64,000 nucleotides of DNA from [Clostridium] fimetarium (GTDB taxonomy: Bacteria > Bacillota > Clostridia > Lachnospirales > Lachnospiraceae), in NCBI RefSeq assembly GCF_900111235.1, contig NZ_FOJI01000010.1, forward strand, positions 124,001-188,000. The letters run 5' to 3'. Under the pieces are notes generated by a model that saw only the letters and a list, made by a program, of their open reading frames with translations, did no database searches and was not told the origin of the DNA. The translations under genes and the position numbers were made by a program. This document shows positions 46,302 through 57,600 of the stretch, one piece after another (the first letter of the stretch is position 1; the number at the start of each line of letters is the position of its first letter).

Positions 46302-46350
46302 AAAAAACCATCTCTGCTTGTTGACTTCCGGTCAACAAACCTAGATGGTT
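46302..46350 (-). terminator. Leader terminator (attenuator) of the rnf operon
   Basis: AACCATCT...TTGTTGAC, CGGAA loop, GTCAACAA...AGATGGTT then TTTT on the minus strand. It lies between the promoter at 46432-46460 and rseC, so readthrough must be regulated or partial. Confidence 0.7.
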
Positions 46351-46431
46351 ATATATACACATTAATATTAATGAGGCTAAACCCTCTGATATGATGTCCG
46401 AAAAACAAGACAGATTTTACATGCATTTTTG

Positions 46432-46460
46432 ATATTACTATTTATAGATATATTTGTCAA
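46432..46460 (-). promoter_or_regulatory. rnf operon promoter
   Basis: TTGACA, 17 bases, TAATAT on the minus strand. It gives a leader of about 200 bases with the hairpin at 46302-46350. Confidence 0.65.
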
Positions 46461-46476
46461 GAAAAAGATGCTTTGA

Positions 46477-46575
46477 ACTTATAGTCTTTCTGAAAAAGGA
46501 TTAACTCTTATGCCTGTTTTAGATGCATTATGTCATTGGGGTCATGAACATATTCCGGCGGAATTAGATCAATAG
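46477..46575 (+). pseudogene. HxlR-type regulator remnant (C-terminus)
   Basis: A plus-strand frame reads TYSLSEKGLTLMPVLDALCH, then WGHEHIPAELDQ and a stop. This is the end of HxlR-family winged-helix regulators (Y.LT.kG..L.pvl..l..W). The rest of the gene is missing; a stop (TGA) lies just before. It abuts the rnf promoter and the nitroreductase gene. Confidence 0.65.
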
Positions 46576-46592
46576 TAGTGGAGATTATTATA

Positions 46593-47390
46593 CTATAAAT
46601 AAGTAACCTCTAATGGATTTCTGTCAACTAACTTCTTGTAGTTGTACTTAGGATATCCAACCATAACAGCAGCTGTTATAATTTTTCCTTCTGGAATATT
46701 AAATAATTTAGGCAGTGGAGAGCCCTTAATGCCTGCACAATACTCAAAAAATCCAGCCCAACAAGTTCCAATTCCTATTGATGGAGCAAATAGTTCTAGG
46801 TATGTCAAACAAGAAATAGAGTTACCTCTTCCACCAGAAAAGTCTTTATCTGCAGTAGTTATAATTAAGTTTGGAGCACCTCTTAGTATTGAATCAACTC
46901 CATCTTCCCTGTAACTTCTGATTAACCCTTTTAATGAATCCTTTAGTGGAGATTTCTCAATCATTCGAATCGTAAGTTCAGTTGCTTTTTCAACTAATTG
47001 CTTGTCCTCAACTACAAGAAACGATATACCTTGACTATTGCTTCCAGTAGGTGCAAATCTTGCAATATCTACTAATTTAGTTAATTCTTCCCTTGATACA
47101 GACTTTTCTTGATAACTTCTTATAGAACGACGTGACCTTATAAAATGCTCAACCTGCTCACCATTTAATTTAGAAAAGTCTTTTGCATCAACTTGTTTAT
47201 CTTTTGGTGTTTTACTATTATCTATAGCATTAACTGGGCATACTGCAACACAATGTCCACAGGAAATACAAGTGCTGTCTGCTACTTCTTCTGGCCCCTT
47301 TTGTCCCATCTTTAAAACAAATGATGGACATTCCTTAATGCACTGTTCGCATTTAATACATTTTTCTTCATTTACAGTTATTAGACCCAT
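46593..47390 (-). CDS. Ferredoxin-nitroreductase fusion
   Basis: A protein of about 265 residues. The N-terminus has two 4Fe-4S ferredoxin motifs (CIKCEQCIKECP and CISCGHCVAVCP), followed by an FMN nitroreductase domain (RSRRSIRSY, the Arg/Ser FMN arm; FAPTGSNSQ; IGIGTCWAGFFEY). Such fusions pass ferredoxin electrons to FMN and reduce nitro compounds, quinones or other substrates. The ATG at 47390 follows AGAGGAG; the frame is open to 47483 but without a ribosome site. The HxlR remnant beside it may have been its regulator. Confidence 0.8.
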   Translation of the reverse strand: MGLITVNEEKCIKCEQCIKECPSFVLKMGQKGPEEVADSTCISCGHCVAVCPVNAIDNSKTPKDKQVDAKDFSKLNGEQVEHFIRSRRSIRSYQEKSVSREELTKLVDIARFAPTGSNSQGISFLVVEDKQLVEKATELTIRMIEKSPLKDSLKGLIRSYREDGVDSILRGAPNLIITTADKDFSGGRGNSISCLTYLELFAPSIGIGTCWAGFFEYCAGIKGSPLPKLFNIPEGKIITAAVMVGYPKYNYKKLVDRNPLEVTYL

Positions 47391-47498
47391 TTTGTTCATC
47401 TCCTCTAAAATCACTCTACTGATTTTCCTATCACTTTTATTTTTTAATAATTCTTCTATTCTTTCTTTATAAAACATCTTCAAATTATCTTCTTCTGA

Positions 47499-48578
47499 CT
47501 ATTCGTGGGTATCAAAACCCTTTTTTAGAGTATGTCGTCTTTTAATAACAAAAGCAGTGCTCCCTAATACTAGTACCATTGCAAACGACACGCAAGTAAA
47601 TAAAATGATTTTTTTCTGCATTTTTGCGGCTTCTTTTCGGTTCGCTTCATCCATTGGTTTTGCATAACCTAAGGCGCCATCAATTTGTAACACACCGTAG
47701 CCACTTTCGCTATCATAACCTTCGCTACCCATATCCTTTGATGAATTGCATAAGGAGAGACGTACCTGTTCTGGTGTAAGACTTGAAAAATCGGAAAGTA
47801 GCTGTGCCGCTGCTGCCGCAACAAATGCAGCTGAGTATGAGGTGCCATAAGCTTTTATGGTTTTACCTCGAATAGTTGCAACCTTTAGATCCGTACCCGG
47901 AGCGCTTAAATCGACAGAGGAGTTTCGTTGTGAAAAAGTTGCGATTCCACCATCTTCTCGAAGAGCAGCTACACCTATCACAGTTTCATAAGCTGCTGGG
48001 TAGTAAATATAGTCAGGAAAATCCTCATTTTCATTTCCAACTGAGGATATTACCACCGCACCTTTTTTTTCGGCGTGTTCGATGGCGGATTGCAAGTCCT
48101 TGGAATTATCATTTGTTCCGGCACCGATGAGAATTATTTGACAGTCAAATTTATCTACGGACTCACGAATTGCCTTTGCAAGCATCTCTACGCCTCCGTC
48201 AACTATGTTTTCATTCTCATCCTTTGTATAGTAAACCAATGGGACAAGGGTAGCATTTGGTGCAATTCCGGTAAGGTCCTTTGACTCCATACCAACGATA
48301 ATGCCAGCCATCGCTGTTCCATGTCCGATTTTATCCTCGGTATCCGTATTGCCCGTGATATAGTTTTTTCCTTTGGAAATTCTTTCCTTTGCAATGGCAT
48401 TTACCGAAATTCCCGTATCAATGACAGCAATACGAACCCCTTTTCCACCTGACTCATTTCTGGCAGTACTGGTATTACTGGTATTCCCAATTGCGGAATT
48501 TGGCCAACTCTCAGCTGCATAGACCGGTTGACACAAAATAGTACACATCATAATTACACAAAATATTCGTCGTTTCAT
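47499..48578 (-). CDS. Membrane-anchored S8 (subtilisin) peptidase
   Basis: A 359-residue serine protease: signal peptide to ~22, catalytic Asp54 (IAVIDTG), His86 (GHGTAMAG) and Ser247 (YGTSYSAAFVAA), then one C-terminal membrane helix (IILFTCVSFAMVLVLGSTAFV) with a basic tail. It would act on the outer membrane face. The ATG at 48578 follows AAGGAG. It is directly downstream of the giant B-repeat protein, which it may trim or release. The layout also resembles mycosin-type processing proteases. Confidence 0.85.
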   Translation of the reverse strand: MKRRIFCVIMMCTILCQPVYAAESWPNSAIGNTSNTSTARNESGGKGVRIAVIDTGISVNAIAKERISKGKNYITGNTDTEDKIGHGTAMAGIIVGMESKDLTGIAPNATLVPLVYYTKDENENIVDGGVEMLAKAIRESVDKFDCQIILIGAGTNDNSKDLQSAIEHAEKKGAVVISSVGNENEDFPDYIYYPAAYETVIGVAALREDGGIATFSQRNSSVDLSAPGTDLKVATIRGKTIKAYGTSYSAAFVAAAAAQLLSDFSSLTPEQVRLSLCNSSKDMGSEGYDSESGYGVLQIDGALGYAKPMDEANRKEAAKMQKKIILFTCVSFAMVLVLGSTAFVIKRRHTLKKGFDTHE

Positions 48579-48647
48579 CGATTTCTCCTTATAATTACAG
48601 TCCCTGACCAAATCGGGCAGGGACTGAGATATTTGTTTTCGCGCGAA

Positions 48648-51600
48648 TTAATTGCACATATCTTTAATGTTAGCGCTGTTATGGATAGTTATACCACTTG
48701 TTGTAGGTGTACTGCAACCATTGTTTGTAACTGTACCTTCAAAGTAAAGCACATTTGTTCCAAGACCACCCACAAGCGTAAACGCTGAACCAGATAACGG
48801 AGTGGTGATAGAAACATTATCTGCACTGTTTACGATTTCATCAAATACAAGAGATACCACTACCTTGTCTCCGTTTGTAAAGGTCGTGCTTGCCATAGGT
48901 GCCACTGCTACAAGACTAGGTTCTTTTACATCCTTAGGGCAGACCGACAAACTTGCACTGTCAAACCACCATGAGGAATTTTGTGTGGCGCTATTATATG
49001 CGCCTACCGTAATTCCACAGGTTTCACTCATATCATATAGAACATAGGCACCTGTGTCTTGCCCACTTGCCCACAAAACACTATTGATAGAAACGCCATT
49101 GCTTGTTCCACTTGCAGCAATAGAGCCTGCATTTCCTGCTAGCTGAACGGAATAGTTATCTGTATTGTTTTGATCCGCTGTAATTCCGTAAACCAAAGCG
49201 CATTTCGTATTGGTCGGTAGATTCGGAACATTTGTACCTTTGTTACTACTGAAAGATACATTACCTACAATGGTATTGAAAAGGACAAAGCGATACATAC
49301 GCCATCCATCATCTTTACCTGTAAAGTTGACAAGCTTCACTTTCATACCGGAAGCTGTCTGCTCGATATAACCCTGTAAATTGCTGCTGAATGCACTATT
49401 ATTCAAAACTGGACTGCTCAGCCCAATAGAAACTGTTCCAGCATAACTTCCACCCGCATTTTCGTAAATCTGCTGGTTTTTGGAGTTAACTGATGCAATC
49501 TGACGATAATCATTCAAATATGTAGCATCAATCGTATAATTACTATTCTTCGCCATTGTTCTTGTAGCACGAATACCACTATCAAGCTTACCGCCTCCAT
49601 CTACCTTATATATATCAAAGAAGTAGACGCGATCAGCATTTGAGTAACTAGTAGCAATACTACTACCGTATTGGCTCGTAACGCTATACTCTGTTATCGT
49701 AATTGTTTTTGTAGTTTCGCCTTGGGCAAACGTCACGATGCCATTTGCAGAAGCGAACTGTGTCCCACTAATAGCCGAGCCATTCTGTGTTTTAAAGTAG
49801 ACTATCTGCGCACCATCCGTACCGCCTGCGCGGGTAATTGTAAATGTGTTATTGCCATTATTGCTCACAGTAAAGCTACCATAGTTAATCCATTTCGCAT
49901 ACAAATCAACATTTCCAGTATTACCGTTCGTGATGTGGGTAACTGCTGTACCAGTAAAGGAACTGTTTGTATACCAACCAGCGAATACATCATCTACGCC
50001 CTTAGTTGGGTTTTGCAATGCAATTGTTGCCGATTCCACTGTGTAAGTTGTTGGATTGACACCATTTGTACCACCATTCAGGTTATAAGTAATTGTATAC
50101 GTAATCACGGTCCACTTCGCATAGTAGGTTTTATTTTCCATACTTCCATTTGAAAGAGTTCCTACTGAAGATCCCGTGAAACTGCTGTTATCAAACCAGC
50201 CCGCAAAGATATATCCACTGCGTGTTGGGGCTTCAAATGAAATCGTTGATGATTGAATCGTATAACTATTTGGATTTCCTTTGCCACCAGTACCACCATT
50301 TAATTGGTACTGTATTGAATAGTTCACCGGCGTCCATTTTGCATAAAAGGTCTTATCCCCTGTGTTTCCGCTGCTAATTGCAACACCGGTCACTTTATTT
50401 ATAAAGCTACTGTCTGTGTACCAACCATCAAAGTTGTAGGCTGTACGGGTAGGATTCGCAAGTGTAATGGCAGTTGACTCTATATTGTAGGATGATAGGT
50501 TACCATTATCATTTATTCCGCTGTTTAGGACGTAATTAATACTATATGAAATAGTCGACCATTTTGCGTAAAGGTTCTTATTTCCACTGCTTCCCATGGC
50601 TATAGATGTAATAATAGCTCCGTTGTAGGAAGCATTATCATACCAACCACCAAAGGTGTAGCCTGTTCTATTTGATGGTGCAACAACTGTAATGTCGCTT
50701 TCCACTGTATAAGTTGCACTGTTTGTGTTTCCTGCGCCGCTTAAATTACTATAGTTTATAGTATAAACAACTGCAGTCCACTTTGCATAAAATGTCTTTT
50801 CTCCTGTACTTCCATTTGCGATGGCCGTACCTTCTACCTTGTTTACAAATGTACCCTCAGTATACCAACCTTCAAATGTATAATCGCTTCTTGTTGGACT
50901 TCCAAGTGTAATATTTGCGCTTTCAATGCTGTATATCGAAGAATTATTTGCATGGTTTGTGCCACTATTTAATTCGTAATGAATGCCGTAATTCAAAGCA
51001 GTCCATTTAGCATAAAGTTGGAAGCTATTTGCTGGCATTAAATCAAATATGTATAAAGTTTCAAACGAACTGTCAGTGTACCATCCACCAAATTCATAAG
51101 CACTGCGAGTTGGAGCTGATGGAGCTGATATTGCAGCATTATAATATCGTCCTATAATCGCTAGGACGCTGCTTCCACCATTACTATTGAAGGTAATAGA
51201 ATATGATTCTATTGTCCACTGTGCAAAAAGAGTCACTGTTCCATTATTTGTTGCAGTTAAATTCAGAACACTGATTCCATCGGAATAAACAACCGCGCCT
51301 TCTGAGGTCGTTGCCCATCCTACAAAGCGATAACCGGTCCTTGCAAATGTATTCAAATTCAAATTCTCATTTAAGTCATAAGCCATACCCTGGTTATTCA
51401 TAGATCCTGAGGTTGCGTTATTTCCATTAAAAGCAATCGCATATTCATTCGCTGTCCAACGGGCATACAGTCTTTGGCCTGCTATAATGGAAACCTGATC
51501 AGTCTCTACTATTTTATTGCCTCCGCTTATCGCTGTATACCATCCGCTGAAGGTATAACCAGTACGTGAAACTTCAGGTAATATTCCATAAGTACTGTCA

Positions 51601-54600
51601 TAAGTAACTGATTTGCTGTCATCTGCAAGTACATCACCACCATTTACATCAAGGGTAACTGTATAGGTGTTTGCTGTCCAATGCGCAAAAAGAGTTTGGT
51701 CATTCGTGATTACAACTGTTGTATTTGCTACAATATTGCTACCGTCACTTTTTGTTGTGTACCATCCTCCAAATGTGTAGCCTGTACGTGTAGGATCTGG
51801 CAACTCCCCATAAGTGCTGTCATAAGTAACTACTTTGCTGTTATTAGAAAGCACGCCACCATTCACATCAAAGGTAACTGTATAAGTGTTTGCTGTCCAA
51901 ATTGCAGCGTATGACACATTACTTGCAGGCATAGAACTTGCAACGGTTCCCCATCCACCAAATGTATAACCAATCTTTTCAGGTGAAACTGGATCTGTAA
52001 TCTTTGCACCGTAAGTTACTGTGCTAACAATATTTTGACTTCCGTTATCCGGTATAAATGTAAGTGTATAAGGATTGCGGTTGTAGTAGATTTCAACTAC
52101 CGTACTGCCATCGCCATTGATTACCAGTTGTGAAAAGCTTTGCGCTGTAAATCCACTATAAATCTTAACTACTGCATTTGTATTTGCGTCTGTTACACCA
52201 TTAAGTGATTGTGCATCTTCCAAGATCTGTGTATATTCATTATCCTCTACATTCTGCTGATAATGCTTCACTACATATTTTGTATTAGTACCTACTACCC
52301 ACTGCGCATAAAGCTTATGGGCCAAATTAATTCTCATAATTGTATTTCCATCAACCTCATTACCACCAAGTGCGATCGTATACCAACCGTTCATTGCATA
52401 TCCTGCACGAATAGGAGTAGATTCAGGTAATACATAATTACTACCATAAGTCTGACTGATCGCCTCTGAATTTTCAGTGCCATCGTTATAGGCAAATGTA
52501 ACAACATGTTTTTTGCCTTCCCAAATTGCACTGTAAGAGATATTATTTGCTGGCATCGTAAGGGCAATTGCGCCCCATCCCTTAAAGTCATAACCGAATT
52601 TTGTAGGATTTGTTGCAGGTACAATAATTGATTCTTTGTACTTTAAAGTCTCTGATTTAAATGTATCACTATCAGACATCCAAGTAACAGTATAGCTGTT
52701 TCTGCTGTATCGTATTTCAACTACTGTTGAACCATCAGCTGCTATGGCTGATTGGGTTACTGTTCCAACTATAAATCCTGTGTAAACCTTCGCAACGGCT
52801 GCTGTGTTTGCATTTGTAGTACCATATTTGATTTCAGTGGACTCTACAATATAAGAACCATCCAATTCCTCATTCAGGTATTTTACTGTATACGCGGTAT
52901 TAGTTGCCGCTGTCCATTGTGCGGAATATGTCAGGCCATTTGTAGGCATGATCGCACCTTCGCCAAATCCGTTCCATGTGTAGAAATTATATCCTGTCTT
53001 TATAGGATTCACTACAGGTGGAGTGATGGTTTCACCATATTTAAAATCAGTACTTGAATAAGTGGTTTCATCCGTTTTCCAGGTAACTGTATATCTGTTT
53101 CTGCTATATCTAATTTCAACCACTGTTGAACCATCAGCTGCTATTTTTGTCTGTACAAATATATTTGAGGTAAATCCCTCATAATTTTTTGCAGCTGCTG
53201 TAGTATTTGCATCTGTTATGCCAGTCTTATTCTCTGTTTCCACAAGTAATCCTGATGCTGGATAAGTACCATCTAAGGATTGGCGGATATGATGTATAAC
53301 GTAGGCTGTATCTGTTTTTGATGCCCATTGTGCAGTGTATATCATGTCAACATTTGACATATTGACTGCAAGCGTGCTATCCCAACCATTAAAGCTATAT
53401 CCAGTTTTTGTAAGACCTGTTGGTGCGGTAACTGTCGCCGCATATTTCATTAAAGAAACGATATCTTCTTTTCCGTTATTTTGTTTAAATGTCAAACTAT
53501 GATTTTCTCTTTGATAATAGAGCTTAATCACGAGTTTTCCGTCTCCAGAAATGGTAGCTGTGGTTGCTACTTCACTGCCAACTTTCCCCTCTTTAAAAGA
53601 AATTCCACCTGTAACAAGCAAATCTTTCTTAATCAAATCACTCAGTATTACAGAGGTATCGGTTGTACCTGCTAAATTGTCCATGTCTTGGAGCATGAAA
53701 CTACCATTTGTCTGTTCTACATAATGTTCAACTTGATATGTGGTGTCTACTTTAGGAATCAACTTACCATATATTATAATATCTGATGCAGGCATTATTG
53801 CATTTCCAAAAACAAATGGAGTTGTACGCAAGATATCCTTATACCATCCAGAGAATGTATAGCCTACTCTGCTTGGAATTGCTGGTTCTCCTATCACCGC
53901 TTCATAACGATAATCCACTGAATCATTCACACCATTTTCTACCTGCGTATTCGCTTTGTAGGAGTTACGGAGGTAATAAAGTTTCACCACGAGCTTTCCA
54001 TCTTTGGAAATCGTAGCGGTCTGTGTCAGTTTTCCTTTTACACTCCCCTGCTGATACATAATACCCTCAGCTGAGACTTTTAGATTATTTAATGTGATTA
54101 TTGTATTTGTTTCACCAGAACGATATTCTGCTGTTTGTAAAGTATAACTATCCTCATTGGTGTTTTGTATGTAATGTTCAATCAGATATGGAGTATCTTT
54201 TCCTGCTGCCCACTGGGCTGTGTAAACAAGATTTTTTGCAAGCATTGCTTCCGCAACCGCCAAATTCCAACCTGTAAACTCGTAACCAATCGCTGTAAGC
54301 TTTGGAACTGTTATGTTAGCTCCATATTTTAAGTTGTAAACCCAGTCACTTTGACCATTTTCAATATTCTGTTCAAAAGTAAGGGTATAGCTGTTTCGAC
54401 TATAATAGTATTTCTGTACAGCACTTCCATCTGGCAATATTGTAAGATCATACAGTGATGGTGCCGTAAAGCCTTCATAAGATTTTGTTGCAGGCTTTAC
54501 CTTACTGTCTGTCTTTCCTTGTAAACTATCTGTGTCAACCAACGTATAGATGTTGTTGTTTAAATTTTGCTGATAATGTTCAACTGTATACTTCGTATCG

Positions 54601-57600
54601 CTACGTGGATTCCATTTTGCAAAAACTTCCACATCACTATCCGGCATTGTTGCAGGAATTGAATATGCTTGGGTCAATGCAGCATCACGATACCAACCGC
54701 CAAAATCATAACCCGTTTTATTAGGATTTGTCGGTGGGATGATTTCTGCATTAAAACTTTTCATAATTGTTGGCACGGCACTACCGCCATTAGAATTAAA
54801 TACAATCGCATAGCCGTCATTGTAATTATCCCAATACAAATCTATGGTACGTTGGATTGGCTCTGAAGTAAAGGCAAGAGGCGCATTAATCCATGTAATT
54901 ACCATTTGTCCCACTTCAACCTGATCTCCATCTGGTACCATTTTCATGATATTAGATGCTGTATCATAGGAGAATGCACTATTCGTAATCTCAATATTGA
55001 AACATTTTTCGTCATCGTAGCTTTTTTCATCCACATCTCCGGTCTTCAAATCCAGATAGCTCATTTTAAAATAATCATCCGGAACTACTGCGGTTCGAAG
55101 ATGTTTCTTAAGCGCAATCTCTGGGTCGTCATCCTCTAGCTCTGCGAAAGCCTGCACATTTTCCCTTGACCCTGCCGACCAAAGCGGCCATTCATTTTCA
55201 TAAAGGGTTGGATTATAGGAGAAGGTACCACTAAATGCCTGGGCTTCAAACTTGATTTCCAAATATATTCCAAGCTCAAAGAGCAATGCACCAGACCATT
55301 TGCTATGTTTTCCTGTGGAAGCAGTATAGCTCAATTCGTAATAGAAATATCCCCACACTCTTACATAGGCTCCAACTTCCGCCGAAATACCCACGCTGGC
55401 AAGCTTAGTTGAGAATACGCCCACCTTAAACTCGAATTTTACTCCGGCTCTAAGTCCCATTGTGCCCATTACGTAGAAGGTAAATTCATAATGCTCCTCT
55501 ACCAAATCAATGGTTTCATTGGTACAAGTTTTACCAAAAACGCCAATGGAATAGTTATAACGCTTAGCGTTCTCATAGTAAAAGTCACATCCGATGGTGA
55601 TATTCATATTTGCAGTTACAACAAATTTAAAATCGATTTCGTAAGCTATAACACCGAATGGTCCAATATTTCCACTCTTAGAAAAAATCTCCTTGCTAAA
55701 CAATTCAACCCAGTCACTCTCATTTTCAAGCATTGCCGCATATTTATCACATAGGCCGTCGGTAACCGTGTCTTCACCATCGCCCACATATTTATCCTTT
55801 GCGTCTATCAGTGCCTTGAGCTGTTTTGCAATATTTTGTCCGACATCAGAAGTATCAAATTCATACTCCTCACTCTTTTCTTTAGTGGCAATAGTTGCTT
55901 CTATGCTAATCCCTGTATAATCATATAAATCTATCGTTGCATTTAACTGATATTCATCAATATATGGGAAAATTCCCCACCACTTCCATATAGCTGCGCC
56001 ACTACAGTTCGTTGCGATTCGAACTTCCTGTTCAAAATATCCAGTAATTGCGATTACAATTTCACTTTCTTCGCCCGTACTGATTTTTATTTCAACTACC
56101 ACCTTCAAGGTACAGCGTAAGCCAGATAATCCTTCAAAGTGTTTCAAATCGGTGCTTATCGTCGCTTTTAATTCTGTAAGTTCAACTTCTACCTTTTTTC
56201 CATCCATAAGTTGAACTTGATCTTTAGTCAAAGGTGTCCCGTCAGAAAGTTCAATATTATAGCTATCTAAATCAAAATCCCCATCCATTTGTGTAAATGC
56301 ATCGGTCTCAAGGGTAAGTGCTGCAAGATATTTTGCGGCTTCCTCAGCAAATCCGCTAGTACTAGCCTGTTGTTCAATATCAGCCTCAAGAGATTCCTTG
56401 GACACTCCTTCTAAAAGGGTATCTCCGTTCACGCCCTCTGTGTCATAAACATCCATTGTAGCAACGACTTCATCGATGGTTGCGTCCACATAGGTAATAA
56501 TGATGTTTTCTCCCTCATTACGGACAGTTGAAATCTTACTGTAGGTTGCACTTCCTGTAGGAGAATCGAATTGACCAGAATAAAAGACAATATAATCTCC
56601 AACATCAATGGTAGTCTTTTCATCTAAACCTACAGATGCGTATGCACCATTTGAAAAATCCATACTTGATTTCACTACAGTTACAGAGTGGTTATTCTGA
56701 TCCCCGTCCATATCTGCAGTATTGTTGATTGGGAAAACATCGGGAGTAAAGAGAATCTCCTCTGCTTCAGCATTCTTATAGTTGTAAGTAGTGCCGTTAA
56801 CCTCAGTAACTTTTATATAGGCAACTTCTCCCTCACTACTCGTATCATTTAATCCACGCAAATCAGGACGAAGGCCTTTATAAATGGCGATATTATTTCC
56901 GATTGCAAGAGCTGCTTTATCATATGTAAATGTTCCACTTTTGTAATCGATGGTTCCAAGGTCAGTTGTTGCCAAAGGAATAGAAAGGGAAGAAACCCCT
57001 TCTCCATCCAATGTCATATTTGATACGTCCTCAGTCGCTATGTAGATGATACTATCATTTAGTCCTAGATTTAGGACCTCCGCCTTTGCCGTTGTGAAAT
57101 TATAATCCCTAACTGAAGTTCCAAACCCTTCATAACTCAAACTTTCATCATCTAGGCTAAACTTGTATGTAGCACCGGACTCGAACTTTCCACCTTTTGC
57201 TGAAACGGTAAAAAATCCGTTGCTACCGGTAACTTCAATGAAGTCAGTTTGTTTTGGATTCGTTACATTCTTTGTAATCAAAGCTAATTTTACCTGCTCG
57301 GCACTCATTCCCGCAGGTGCAAATACAACAAAGGAAAAACTTGTTGCCTGATCTAGCATAGTCGCAAAACGTGGTGTTTCCAACTCTGCAAGTGATGCTG
57401 CCTCAGCATACTTGGCGTATAGCGTAATATCGCTCTTTATTTGATCATTATGTGATACTCTATTTTTCAAAGCTACGTCATAATACCATCCCATAAATAT
57501 AGTACCTGATTTATAAGGTATTGGTAGGTCTTCAAGTTTAGTTTCGCCGCGCACCAATCTATCTTCAATAGTCGATCCACCATTAGATTCAAATCTAAGG

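Noticed and set aside
48802-56000. Numerous plus-strand open frames opposite the giant surface-protein gene
   Set aside because: Cys-rich, low-quality translations caused by the repetitive codons of the opposite strand; none has a ribosome site.
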